Origin: Micractinium sp. NFX-FRZ
Lineage: Eukaryota; Chlorophyta; Trebouxiophyceae; Chlorellales; Chlorellaceae
Assembly (NCBI GenBank): GCA_029339195.1
Contig: JAPTJF010000088.1
Location: forward strand, 62,001 to 126,000
Reading direction: 5' to 3'
DNA length: 64,000 nucleotides
Each line of letters opens with the position of its first letter. Within the stretch, counting starts at the first letter, position 1. Below are positions 1 to 11,100 of this stretch, piece after piece. Both the position numbers and the translations under genes were made by a program. The notes under the pieces were generated by a model, which did no database searches, had not been told where the DNA came from, and saw nothing but the letters and a program-made list of their open reading frames with translations.

Positions 1-2
1 GC

Positions 3-98
3 CGGACGGCCGCACCGCAGGAGGCCATCGCCAAAAGGGTGCGAGCTGTGGCTAGCGCTGTCAAAGAGCAGAGTCACAAGCGCAGCAGTGCACGTTGA
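3..98 (+). CDS. possible C-terminal end of a gene entering from the left edge
   Basis: One frame is open from the first base to a TGA at 96-98 and ends with a basic, helix-like tail (AIAKRVRAVASAVKEQ, then HKRSSAR). This could be the last exon of a plus-strand gene cut by the window edge. It is only 31 codons, has no recognisable family and could be chance. Basis: composition and position only. Confidence 0.2.
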   Translation, partial: RTAAPQEAIAKRVRAVASAVKEQSHKRSSAR

Positions 99-270
99 AG
101 AAATGTGCGTCAAAAGGTGGCCCAGCTTTGCAGGTGACTGGCAGACTTGTCCACGCTGGGGCACCTCCAACCAGCGCCCCGATGGACATAAACTACGTCC
201 CTGGCGGAGCTCTGCACACGAAACGGCTGAAGCCTCCCTGTTCCCTTATATCCTCAAAGTGGCAGGTTGA

Positions 271-275
271 TTACA
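271..275 (-). terminator. TGTAA polyadenylation signal of bL21
   Basis: The minus strand reads TGTAA 56 bases downstream of the bL21 stop codon. TGTAA is the usual polyadenylation signal of chlorophyte nuclear genes. Confidence 0.5.
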
Positions 276-330
276 TGGCGGCACACATCAAGTGCTGTAG
301 GCCAAGCAAAAGAAGTTGCTCCTGCGGTGG

Positions 331-1655
331 TCATTGCCCGACTGCCGCTGCTGCCGCCACTGCCTCCGCTGCCTGCTCTGCCTCAGCAATGCCATGCACA
401 TCCAGAATGCGCAGCGTAGTCAGCGGCTGCAGGCAGGTTGGGCAGATGCCGACAAGATGAGTATGCGGTTGTTTGTGCAGGTGGAGCCTCAGGTTCAAGC
501 ACCACACGCATCTCACTGACGGCTAGACAAGGACGCACAGCACAGGACACAGCACCCTGACTGCGAAGCAGCAGCAGAACAGCGCTACCACCTCTGCAAT
601 CCCACCTGGCGATGCCCACGCAGGCGCCGCGAGTTCTTCCGGCGCCGCTTGTGGAAGATGAGCACCTTGCCATCCAGGAACTGCTCCTGCAGCCAGCAAG
701 TAAAGAAATGCACTGTTAGGAGAGGCAGTGTTTGCTGCTACACAGCAAGAGAAGGTCTTGCCATCCATGATATGCTCCTGCAGCGGGGTGAAACGTACGC
801 AGGCAGGAGAAAAAGGGTGGAAGAACACGGGTGGAAGATAAGCACCTTGCTGTCCAGGAACTGCTCCTGCCTCAGTCAGGGGTAGAACACCGCAAGCGGA
901 AGGGCGGAGGGAAGGGTGGAGGGCTCAGCACAAGGGGTGCGCACTGGTTTGGCAGCGGTGTGTGCGCCTGCATGCGTTGAGACATACCCTGCTGCTACAG
1001 TGCAGACGAGCAAGCCTCCAGCTGAGCTGGCCCCCCCCCGATGCAGGCAACGACGGGCCCTACAGCGCACCCCAAGCACACTGCAGCACCACCGCGCACG
1101 AGAACCAACCGCTCCTGCACCCCTTGCCCCACGCACCTCCACGACCGCGGTGACGGCTGCCTCGGGAACATATGGCCTGCCAATCACCGTCTCTACCTGC
1201 GACCCCAGCAGCAGCACCCGGCGCAGCTCCAGCCGATCGTTCACGTCAACCCCCGACAGCTTCTCCACAACGACGACGTCGTTGGGGGTGACCTTGTACT
1301 GCGTGCCGCCCACTTCAACGACTGCAAACACGCGCTTGGGGGTCACGCTGTACTGCTCGCTAATGGGGTCTGCCAGGCGCACATAGACGTCTGGCAGCAC
1401 CGCTGCCTGCTGCGCTGCCGCCGCTGCCGCAGCCGCCGGCTCTGCTGCCGCCGCCGCTAGTGCTGAGGCGGCAAACCCATGGCGCTGCTGCGTGCTTCTC
1501 CAGGGGCTGCTGAGCTGCTGCTGCCGCCAGAGGTGCTGCTGCTGCTGCTGCCAGGCCGCTAGGGCGCAGGCTGGAGCCGCCTGCAGCTGCCACATGCCCT
1601 CGCAGGCGGCAGGCAGCAGCCGAGCCAGCGCTCGGGTGCCTGTTCTGAGCGCCAT
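331..1655 (-). CDS. organellar ribosomal protein bL21 (probably mitochondrial)
   Basis: Large-subunit ribosomal protein bL21, which binds 23S-type rRNA in an organellar ribosome. Three exons join in phase 0: 1655-1137, 686-606 and 426-331, giving 231 aa. The first 85 or so residues are Ala/Gln/Arg-rich and look like a targeting peptide. The bL21 core begins at FAVVEVGGTQYKV and continues through LLLGSQVETVIGRP. Exon 2 gives EQFLDGKVLIFHKRRRKN followed by RGHRQ, and exon 3 gives PLTTLRILDVHG. The LLLGS..T.IGRP wording resembles the plant mitochondrial form more than the plastid form; this is a judgement from memory. Intron 1 carries two damaged copies of the start of exon 2. A TGTAA signal lies 56 bases after the stop. 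The gene is divergent from the O-fucosyltransferase-like gene. Confidence 0.9.
756..783 (-). repeat. ghost copy of bL21 exon 2 start
   Basis: These 28 bases match 665-693 (the acceptor and start of bL21 exon 2) at about 24 positions. On the minus strand the copy still has CTGCAG followed by an exon-like stretch reading EHIMDGKTF, against EQFLDGKVL in the real exon. It lies inside bL21 intron 1. Confidence 0.75.
831..870 (-). repeat. second ghost copy of bL21 exon 2 start
   Basis: 37 of 40 bases are identical to 651-690, which encodes the start of bL21 exon 2. The minus strand reads CAG then an EQFLDSKVLIFH-like stretch, so the acceptor is retained. It has no matching donor and the frame runs on into unrelated sequence, so it looks like a decayed duplicate and not a working alternative exon. 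Confidence 0.8.
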
Positions 1656-2504
1656 GCTGGGCCGCAGGGCCGGCGCGAGCTACGCTGGACGTGCCGGAGT
1701 GCGGGGATGGCTCTTGCTGGCGCTGGCAGGCGGGTGGAGGCCAAATGAAGGAGACGCCTGAAAGCGATATAGATTTGCTGGGAGCACGCGCAGGGTTTGG
1801 GTTGAAGGCGGTGTACATTCAGAGTGTACTGCATGCAGAGCTCAGCGTGCAGGCACCCCAAGGAGTGGCAGGTCCGCGCTGTTTGCACCAATTCAATCCC
1901 CCATTCATTTCACCCGTGCAATTCACCTACAGCCTACTCTCCTTGGGGGCTGCCATTCTGAATCTCTTCAGACGGGGGCAAGAGGAGGCTATTTCACAGC
2001 CCTACAGCGGCGCCGTCGGGCAGTTTTGGTGGCCATCGACGGACTGGCAAAGGCCGGCAGGCAGCCAGGCCCTACGCGGCGGCTCGACGCAGATGCCGAG
2101 CGGGAAGTGAGTGGAGTCGAGACTCCAGCAGGCTTTAGCCCAGCTCCTTTCTCACCTGGAACTGTAGGAGTCGTTCCACGAGAGCCCCGAGTGAAGGTGA
2201 GCACCTAGGGCCAGGCGCCGCTGGCGCCGCGGCATCTACCGCCGCTATTAGCAGTCTACTTTGACCGGGCCGCCCTCCCATGACCACATTGCCTATTCAA
2301 TGGTGGAAGTTATATGATATGTACGAAAGCAATCTTTGGGGTACCTTGCTGCTCTCCCGTCGCCGCCGGCGCACATTGCCCCGCCGCCCTCCCGCTCTGC
2401 CGCACGTCGCGCAACGCTGCTCGGTTTTCTGGGCTGACCTCCCTGAATTCATAGCTCTTCAAAAACATTTCCCTCTGTTGATTTGCCGACTGCAGGCGTC
2501 AGCC
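1656..2504. promoter_or_regulatory. divergent intergenic region, bL21 / O-fucosyltransferase-like
   Basis: This gap separates two divergent start codons, so it should hold both promoters and 5' leaders. A plus-strand open stretch at 2026-2198 ends in GTGAAG before GTGAGC, a good donor. A CTGCAG acceptor lies at about 2490-2495. A spliced 5' leader for the downstream gene is therefore possible. No clear TATA box was recognised. Confidence 0.4.
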
Positions 2505-5500
2505 ATGCTGCCGACTTCAACAATGGCGGGTGTGCGGCGGCCAACCCTCGTGGGCCCGCGCCCCGCCGCCCCCAGCGGTCTGCGCAACTTGGACCGCCTG
2601 CTGCTCACGCTGTGCCTGCTGGCCACGCTCACGCTGCTCTACCGCGGCGTTGTATTCACAGGCGGCCTCCTACCCGGCAGCGGCGGCAGCGGCGGCAGCA
2701 GCGGCGGGGCGGCTGCCACTGTCATTTCCACAACCACGACCGTGCGCGGCGGCGGGGGGCGCGGGGTGGTCACCGAGCTCGTCATAGATCGCATAGGCAG
2801 CGGCCGTGCTACAACCGTCACGACAGTGACTAGCAGCAGCGAAGGCGGCGCGACGTTGCGCGGCCGGCGCGCGGGGCTGCGGGGAGCAGCCAACAGCGGC
2901 GTGCGGGGCGGCGCACTAGCGGGCGCAGGACGGGACGGCGCGGCTGCAGGGGTGCGGCTGGAGGAGCCAGAGGCATTCCCGGGACTGCCGCACGACTTTG
3001 ATGCGCAGGTGGGAAGCAGCCGCTGTGTTGGCACGCTTGAGCGGCGGTGTGTGCGGTGCGTGCTACTGTACTGTCGTACTGCAGACTGGCGCCTCTTGCC
3101 CCTGCGCAGGTTGTTCATGTCAACGTCATGCCGTCACGCCGTCGCGCGGCGCCATGCCGACGTGCTGCCCTTTTTTATGTTGCATGTGCTGCCGATGGCT
3201 CTCTGCTGATGCTGCTGCATCAAGCTTGCCGCTGACGTCCCTGCCAAGTCAATCTTCCCGTGCAGGCATACCTCATGTACCATCCCGAACTGCGGCAGCT
3301 GGGCATAGACACAGCCGACGCGGCCAAGCAGCACTACCTGCAGCAGGGGCGGGCCGAGGGGCGGCCCTACAAGCGGCTGCGGGTGCTGCTGCGGTACACC
3401 GCCTGCACTGGGCTCATCAACCAGCAGTACAGCCACATTGCAGCCTTCACGCTGGCGGCCGCGCTGGGGGCGGAGCTGGTGCTGCCGCCTGCAGTGTGCC
3501 GGGACTCCTTTGCACACTACTTCAGGTCCGTGAGGCCACCTCGGCTGTATAGTGCTGGGGCACGTGCCGGCTTGTGTTGGTGCGCGGTGCCAAACCCCTG
3601 CGACTCGCTGGCTTGCGACTCCCGCCTCCACCTTGCAGGCCTGTCCACTCTCATCTCACCAATGACCCTGCTCTCTGAAACCCTTTCTTCACATGTGTGC
3701 AGCGTGTACAAGGAGAAGAACGAGGTGCGGTGGTCCCCAGTCCCCCTGGAGACGCTCCTTGATGTGGAGGCCATCATCCGCTACTGGCAGCCGCGCGGCA
3801 TGGTGCTGCACCGCACCCCCAGCCTGCGCCCCTTCCCGGACCTCACGCAGCCGGAAAGCGCGTTCCCGCAGTACCCTCTGGGCTCGCTGGACCCAAACCT
3901 AGTGGTCAGGTGTGTATGTTGTTGGTTTGTTTGTACGTTTGGTCAAGGTTTACCTTTTTAGTGCAGCGCCCGCTGGCCTCTCTGGACCCAGTTTTGGTGG
4001 TCAGCGGGGACGGTGCGTCACTATTTGTCGTATGACTGCGGTTATACGCTGGGCAGGCCTGGGCCCAGTCTGGGTGTCACGTGGGCATGGGTGGGGATGA
4101 AAACAGAATGAGCAAGTTGTAGCGCAGCCTGCATGTGCTGCACGCGCACAAGGGCGGCGGGCGATGAATCCTTACAACTCGTTGCCCACCGCCACGCTAC
4201 ATAGATCTTGTTCACAACTTACCGCCCCATCCACCCCGCGTGCAGGATGGAGGGTGTGTACCTGAAGAACCTGGAGCTGTCAGAGTTGATGGAGCGTGCG
4301 CGTGCCGCTGTGGTGGGCCAGGCCACCAGCATCCTGAAGGACGACCCCGCAGCCGACCTGCAGTACGTCGTGCTCGACATGCCCTGCTCCTTCTTCGCGC
4401 TCAAGGCCGTCAGGTGGGTGCGGGACGGGGATGACGGTCGGAGGGCGGGCCAGGCGTGGCGGGCACGAGCAACTGGTGTGCTTGTGCAGGCAGCTTTCAA
4501 CCCACCCCGAGTGGCACGACTCCAACCCAGCCCACCACCTCGAACCCTCCCCCTCCCTGTGCTCCCTTTGTTCATCTGCACCCGTGTGCTTGCTCAACTC
4601 CAGCCCGCTGCTCTGGCTCTGGCCAGCCTGCTCCCTGTGCACCTCACCCTGCTTTGTGACTTCTGTATGCCACTTTTGCAGCAACCTTCCTGTGGTGACC
4701 GAGGTGGCCAAGAGCCTCAAGTTCTCCCCCGAGCTGCACGCTTTGGCTGACCGCATCGTGGATGCCGTGACGGAAGGCGGCACACAGCCCTTCAACGGCG
4801 TGCACCTCAGGATTGAGAAGGACGCGCGCGACTGGGCGGCCATCATGGGCGGCCAGCAGGCAAGTGAAGTGGCATGCGGGAGGGTGGGGAGGCAGCAGGG
4901 GGGTCGGGGCTCGCGGGTGGGCAGGCCAAACAGCGGGCAGCAAGCAAGTGCAGCATGTTTGTACGGGTGTGCGGGCAGGAGGGAGACGGCATGAAGCGCG
5001 GCATGTCTGCCCAGGATGTGGCTTTTAACCTGGAAAGGATGTGGTTTCCAACCTGGAAAAGAGAGGTGCTTTGCCCATCAGCCTGCATGTTTCTTGGACA
5101 TTGTCCTCCGACGGCCCTCCTACCACGCCCTGACCCTTCCGCTCCCTTGCCCCGCCTGCCCACCGCTTGCCTGCAGGTTGTGTGGCAGGGCTACATCAGC
5201 ACGATGCGCAGCGTGGGGTTCAACGGCACTACCCGCATCTACGTGGCATCGGGCATGCTCACATACGGCGCCTCGGGTGCGCTTGCGCCCCTTCTAGGGA
5301 GCATTGTTGAGTGTAATGTGTGGCAGCTCTTCAGAGGGGCCAACTGACCTGGCTGGGCACCAGCCAGCCTCTGATCAACCCCAAGCCAGCACATGCGATG
5401 TCTTGCCAGGCGACCTTCTTAGTTGAGCTCACTCCTGGTGATGCCCTGCCTGCCCAGCTTGCCACCCTCCCTTTACCCCCGTAGTACCCTCCTCCCTGTT

Positions 5501-6319
5501 CCTGCCTCTGCAGTTGAGATGGACCGCACCAAGAATTACCTGATGCACACGGGGGTATGCTCCCGGGTGCACCACAAGGAGCAGTACATCCCGCAGCGCG
5601 AGCTAGAGGGTGCGCTATCCGCAAATCATGTTCGTTGTGCTGCTGCTGATGCTGCTGCGTTGCCTTCCCAGGACAGCAGTTGCTGTGCTTCCTGGCCTGG
5701 GGTCGCCGCTGCACTGGCTGGTCAAACCAGCACCAATTTTCCTACAAACAAGTGTGTTGCTAAACGCATCTGAGCACAAATATAAGGTTCAGGAAGTGCC
5801 GCTGAACAAATGCGCTGTCCTTTTCCCCCGATGCCCCCCACCCCCCTGCCTGCAGCGCTGAACAGCGAGCAGAAGGCGCTGCTGGACTTCTTGGTGCTGG
5901 CCCGCTCCAACCGCTTTGCCGGCTTTGGCTCCTCCACCTTCTCTTACTACCTGCGGGAATATCGCGCACTGCATGTGCGTAGCAGTCATAATGCAGCATG
6001 GGGCTTGGGGCTTATTGCGCGCAGTGAGAGATCTGGGACACAGGCTGGCTGGGCTGGCACGCTGCGTGCATGCTGATTCTGATTTGTGCAGGCGGCAAGT
6101 TGTGGCCCGTGCCTGTGCATCAGCCAGGCTCAGCTTTGCGGCGCTGAGCTCCACGCGTGCACACTGCTCTGTGCTCCTGCTGCGGGCCTCTCACTGACCA
6201 TGGACCGCCATCGCAATCTTGTGTTGCTGCAGGGCATGGATAGGAAGACCTCAGGCTTGGTGGATGCCTCCATCATCGGCACAGACCCACTCTTCCGCGC
6301 GGCAGGCACCGTGGTGTGA
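2505..6319 (+). CDS. O-fucosyltransferase-like type II membrane glycosyltransferase
   Basis: Probable Golgi or ER enzyme of the GDP-fucose O-fucosyltransferase type. Nine exons agree in phase: 2505-3008, 3266-3525, 3703-3909, 4246-4413, 4682-4859, 5177-5276, 5514-5609, 5856-5974, 6233-6319 (572 aa). Residues about 24-47 (LLLTLCLLATLTLLYRGVVF) form one membrane anchor after a short basic tail, followed by a Gly/Ser/Thr-rich stem. The luminal part has RYTACTGLINQQYSH, LGAELVLPPAV, FNGVHLRIEKDA and FAGFGSSTFSYYLREYRAL, the last resembling the C-terminal substrate-binding motif of plant O-fucosyltransferases. Intron 5 begins with GC (AG then GCAAGT). The start is chosen at the first ATG after an acceptor-like CTGCAG; a second in-frame ATG at 2523 is possible. 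Family call is from motifs only; acceptor protein unknown. Confidence 0.7.
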
Positions 6320-7195
6320 GCTCCCAGCAGCTCCAGGCGCGGCCACGCTTTCTAACGCAGCAAACATTGTTGTGCGGCTGCCCTGCCCTCCTAGCCGTGG
6401 CGCGACGACGCACATACTCAGAGCCCTCGGCAGCTCTAGGCAGCAGCCATGCTTTTCTGCACCGCTGGCGTCGTGGTGCCCTGCTCTTCAGCGATGTTGT
6501 GAGCGGCGCCCTGCACCTCAACCGGGGTGCATGCCTCGGGCTCAAATGCCCACCTTGCATGCACCTTCAGCCATCCCTAGCCATTGGCCCATCTGCCCTT
6601 CCCCCCTCACAACCCATCACCATCACTGCTTCGCTCCTCCACCCGTCAGTAGCTGCGCCCATGCGCCGAGCGCGCCTGCACAGCTTGCACCCATTGATTG
6701 CATCATGTCCTTTGCTCCTGCTCGCTTCTGCCCCGGTTTGTGCCCCACCTCCTATTGCCTGCTCTTTTCCTGCTTCCTCAGCTGCTGCCTCGCCGTCCCA
6801 TTCTCTTTTCACACTCCGCCCCTCACAGCCCCAACCCCTCTCGCAAACTTCTGTATTCATATCGCTTGCAATCTCCTCCTTCCCTCCCTCCTCCACTGCC
6901 CCTGCCCAATCTTATCTGTCCCTTCCCTTTCGCTCATCTGATGCTTCGCTTGCCAGACACATTTAATCTGGCGCAAATTCTCTGCACCCGTCAGTCCCAA
7001 CTGGAGCTAGGTGCGAGAGCTTTGAAACAAACGATTGCTCTCGTCGCTGGTTGTTTATGCTCGTCTCTTTTCAGTCTTACCAAAGAGTAACACGCATACA
7101 AACAGGCAGCGCAGTGGCAGTGTGGCAATACAAGAGTGTAGTGGTACAGAGCTAGAGAAAAGGGGAATGAAGGGATAACAGAGCCATGCCCGGTG
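6320..7195. other. convergent 3' region without a recognised gene
   Basis: This lies between the stops of two convergent genes. The stretch at about 6550-6980 is rich in C and T, which opens long low-complexity Ser/Pro/Leu frames in two readings; none has a homologous motif or a plausible start. It probably holds two 3' UTRs. No TGTAA was found close to either stop. Confidence 0.5.
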
Positions 7196-7699
7196 CTATC
7201 CCACATTCTGCAGCCCCAGCTCCATCCACTTCTCCGGTTCCTTGGCCTTCTGCTCCTCCTCAACGTCTGCCAGCTGCTCGCTGACAGGCAGCGGGATGTC
7301 TGCAGGAAGCACGGGGAGAGTGAACAGTGCAAGCATGGGGGGCAGTGACAGCCGTAACTGCTGACAGCAGGGCGCGTGGTGCTGGGAACAGCCGCAAGGG
7401 CAGGGTAGCGGCACCCAGAGGCACAGCGGTGTAAGGGCACATGCAGCAGGACGCGCCTTGAGGGAGTGTAAAGCAGCTGCTACAAGCAGCGTGCCTTTTT
7501 GTTCGCTGTGCAAGTTGCTCTTGCACCAGCGCCAGCACGGAATCAGCACCGCACGGAAGTGCCTGCTGATCACGGCACACGACCGCGGGATGCAGCCACC
7601 AGCCGGGCGCTCACCGTCGTCAGGCAGAGTCTCCTGTGCCCACTCCGCGTCCACAAGATCGATCAGGGAGGGCAGCAGGCTATAGGTTGTGGATGCCAT
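7196..7699 (-). CDS. anaphase-promoting complex subunit 13 (APC13/BONSAI)
   Basis: Small subunit that helps assemble the anaphase-promoting complex, the ubiquitin ligase that triggers anaphase. Two exons, 7699-7615 and 7299-7196, join in phase 1 to give 62 aa, the usual size for the family. The protein reads LIDLVDAEWAQETLPDDDIP across the splice and ends with KEPEKWMELGLQNVG. This is the family pattern: an acidic D-x-x-W-x-x-D/E-x-LP-DDD-(I/L)PLP block, then a C-terminal W-x-x-L-x-L block as in plant and human APC13. The exon join itself creates the DDD. The gene is convergent with the glycosyltransferase and in tandem with the YgfZ-like gene. Confidence 0.85.
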   Translation of the reverse strand: MASTTYSLLPSLIDLVDAEWAQETLPDDGERPAGGCIPRSCAVISRHFRAVLIPCWRWCKSNLHSEQKGTLLVAAALHSLKARPAACALTPLCLWVPLPCPCGCSQHHAPCCQQLRLSLPPMLALFTLPVLPADIPLPVSEQLADVEEEQKAKEPEKWMELGLQNVG

Positions 7700-8130
7700 C
7701 TTTGCCCTGCTCCAAAAGGGCTGCGCGCAGAGCCGTCAACGGCCGCCGGTGGCTGCGCTGCTGGGCCGCCGCCCCGCCACTGTAGACCACTTACAGTCGC
7801 GGCCCCCTGCGCTGCAGCTTCCGGATACGCACTGCGGCTGCCGGTGTGTCAGCTACGTCGAAGGCACACGCTCTTGAATGGATCGCTTTGAGGCGGCTCA
7901 GTTCGAGACAGCTTCGAGGCGACAGGGACACGTATTTGCTCTTGGGCGAGCGACTGCTGCTGCGGATCGGGGGCGGCCAGGAGGACACCACCGTGGGCGG
8001 TGCGGGTTCCGCCGCCGCTGCTGTGTGCTGTGCTCAAGTGCGTGCTGCCAGAGCCTCCTGCTGTCGCTTGCCAGCATCATTCATTGGTGTGCACATTACA
8101 TGGCATGAAATGGTAGTGTCGTCATCAAGC
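7700..8130. other. intergenic: APC13 upstream region and YgfZ-like 3' UTR
   Basis: No gene is seen here. It holds the APC13 promoter and leader and the 3' UTR of the YgfZ-like gene, including a minus-strand TGTAA at 8096-8100, 31 bases after that gene's stop. Confidence 0.5.
8096..8100 (-). terminator. TGTAA polyadenylation signal of the YgfZ-like gene
   Basis: Minus-strand TGTAA 31 bases past the stop at 8131. Confidence 0.45.
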
Positions 8131-11100
8131 CTACTGCTCTTGCTGCTGCTGCAACTGTGCTTGGTAAGCCGCCAACCGTTCCTGCATCTCCCGCAGCTTG
8201 TCAGCCCTGCGCCTCGCCTCCGCCGCCGCCGCCTCCTCCGCCTCTGCCGCTGCTGCTGCTGCCTGCTCGTCGCCGAGCACTGCCGGTTCTCCAGCAAAGT
8301 TGCGTGTGACAAAAGGTGGGGCCACCACCCGCCCTCGCGCGCCGGCCACGCTGACAGCCAAGCCTTCTAGGTCCACTTGCTGGCCCTCCGCCTTGCACTT
8401 TAGGTAAGCCAGGGCCCGGTGCTGACCTGCAGGAAGGACGTGTGGGCAATGGGTGCAGGAGTGAGGGCTTGGATACTCACCTGCAGAAACGCTTTGAGCA
8501 ACACAGGCACAGGCAGCCAGCACAAAGCGGACGCAGCAGCTCCATAGCTGCTGATGCACGCCTACAAGCCACATCAGGTGCCGCACATGCCTCGCAACGA
8601 GAAGCTACGAGACAGTTAGATTAGAAGACCTTACAACAATAGATTGTGACCTAACATACACATGCCAGCGATGAACCCAAAGACATGTCAACCAGCATGT
8701 GTTCTGCCTTTAATATATGTTCAATACATCTGTATCTCGCCCGAACCGATGTAATCGGGGGGCCACGACTCACCTGAGGGTGTGTCGATGTAGCTGGTCA
8801 CAGCACCCAGCTTGCGGCCATCCGCAGCTGCCACCACCTCGTCGCCCACAACGCAGGGGGCCTCCATCTCTAGGCCCCACAGCTGCTGCTTGACTGCATT
8901 GCGGTTGTGCACCTGCAGAAGGAGGGAGAGAAAGGTACTTGGATGTATGCATGGTGCAGGGCCAGGCAGGGCAAAACATTCATGGGGGATGCACAGAGCC
9001 TCCGCATCCGCCTTTGACATCTAACCCAATGTTAGATCATGCAAGGCTGGGGGGCGGGGCAGCAATAATCTTGGTCAGTTCATCTCCTGCATGGTTTAGC
9101 ACCCCTTCTCCATGCTCACTCAGCATGGTAAAGCCGCGCCCAACTGGTAATGCAGCCCAACAAACAGTCTCCTGCCGGCTCCTGTCTCATGCAATACTTA
9201 GGTTTACACCAACCAACCAAAGTAAGCTCTGCCCACCTTGGCAATCGTCTCCTGCCCAATGTAGCACCCCTTGTCCACGCTGACCGCATGGTACAGCCCC
9301 GCCTCCAGAGGGTTAAAGTCCTCGGTGAGCTCAGCGCCGGGGGCGGGCCGCCCAGCCAGCACGCGAGCCATCTCAAATGCCTCGCTGCCCATAGGCTCCA
9401 CCCCCTCCTGCTCCAGGGAACAGCATGGTGGGTAAGCAGGAAAGGCATCAGTGGGGGGTGGAATGATGATTTGATTGGCAGGCCGGCCAACCATCACGCA
9501 AGCCATTGTGAACGCTTTGCCCACCAGAAGCCGCACGCCCTCATGGACAGGGTGTAATGGCGCAGAAAGAACGCTGCGCTCCAAACAGCAGGACCAACAC
9601 TGGGAGAGTGATCAAGGTTGACGGAAAGGTGCGTACAGGTCGATCACGGCGGGTGCGGCGATACGGGTGTCGAAGCGTTGCATGCACTCAGCAGAGCACA
9701 CATGAGCCAGCCTGCATTTACTCAGTGCAGGTGCACGTAAACCCCAAGTCGTTGCACAGCAGGAGCCCACCGCACCTGTGCTGTCAGCGCCTTCCACACG
9801 TCGGCTGCAATCGACTCGTCACACACAAAGGTGAAGCCTGGGCCGGGCAGGCCGCCGCCCACGGCCACAATCACCGGCTTGCCTGCAGGTCATGGAACAA
9901 GGGCAGTTGGACATCTAGCATCTCCGATCTATGCGTCCCCCAACAAGGTGTATCCTTTCCATGGCATGAACCACTAGTGCGCCTCAATCGGCAGGGCCGG
10001 GAGCCTTGCTCCCCTTCACTGTCTACCCTTCACTGTCTACTGAACAAGACGAGCAGGCGGCCTCCCAAACACGCCGCACCAGTGCCTTGCCTGAGAAGCT
10101 GAGCAGCGTGTGGGAGCCGTAGGGGGCCTCGCAGATGCCGCCCGCCTGCATCTGCTGCATCACTGCATCTGCCTGGGGCCCCAGCAGGCTGAACATGCAG
10201 GTCTTGGAGCTGATGTCCATCACCTCAACCTGCACATTTCCAAGATTACAGCAGAACAGACGTGCATGGAGGGGTGAGGTGAGCATCTACCTGGGGTCAG
10301 CAGGCTGAACATGCAGGTCTTGAAGGGCAAGCCTGTGACTGCAACCTGCACACATCAACATAGTAAACAGAAAGCTCAGTAAATACATATAGGTTGTGTC
10401 TCTGCAGCCTAAACAAACACCGCGCAAACAGGTACGTGTGCAGTGAGCGGTGATGCAAGGGTTTTCTTGGGGGTCCACACGGGGCTGTCAGCTAGTGTTC
10501 ACACTCCATCAAAGGAGCAGTCGGCTACTTCAACATACAGCTAATCTGCACGCCCGCCTGGCTTACCTTGTCGTCGAGTGACTGACCTACGTAGACACGA
10601 TGTGTGTTGACCTGATGCATACCGGCAGGCCACGCTCACGTCAATCATAGCCCCCCTTCAACCTCTCAATGCTATCAAACCCGCAACAACTCACTTTGTC
10701 TGCGGGGAAGATGTACTTGTCCAGGCGCTGCGCCAGCTCCTCCTTCATGCCTGGCGACACCACCACCAGCGCGCCGCTCTGCTGCGCGTACACCGTGGCC
10801 AGGTCAATCGTGCGCGCCTGGGCCGTCACAAACACCTGTGAAGATGGTGCAAAGTGGGAGGGGTAGCAGGCATATCAAGAAGAGACATGTGCAATCATTG
10901 AGCCTATCAATCTTGCGCAACTGGGCGGCACGCAAACAATTACAGGAGGCGCGAAGGAGCGCAACAAGCACAGCCTGGGAAGGCGAGTGGGACAGATCTT
11001 CGTGATTAGACTGTAGCTACTGAATGATTTGACTTTGCGCACCGTATCGCAGCCCGTGCCAGGCTGCAGCGCCTTGATGTCGTTTGTGGTCTGGCCGTGC

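Noticed and set aside
756..870. bL21 ghost copies considered as mutually exclusive alternative exons
   Set aside because: Neither copy has a donor that would restore frame, and the conserved basic KRRRKN segment is missing from both.
1691..2110. 139-codon plus-strand frame upstream of the glycosyltransferase
   Set aside because: It overlaps the bL21 leader, has no homologous motif and no sensible splice partner.
5017..5070. Tandem similarity in intron 5 of the glycosyltransferase (ACCTGGAAAGGATGTGG and ACCTGGAAAAGAG)
   Set aside because: A short local duplication, but it does not match either neighbouring exon, so it was not counted as a ghost exon.
6219..6966. Two long overlapping plus-strand frames after the glycosyltransferase stop
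   Set aside because: Ser/Pro/Leu/Cys-rich readings of a C/T-rich 3' region, no ATG-led domain and no family motif; chance open frames.
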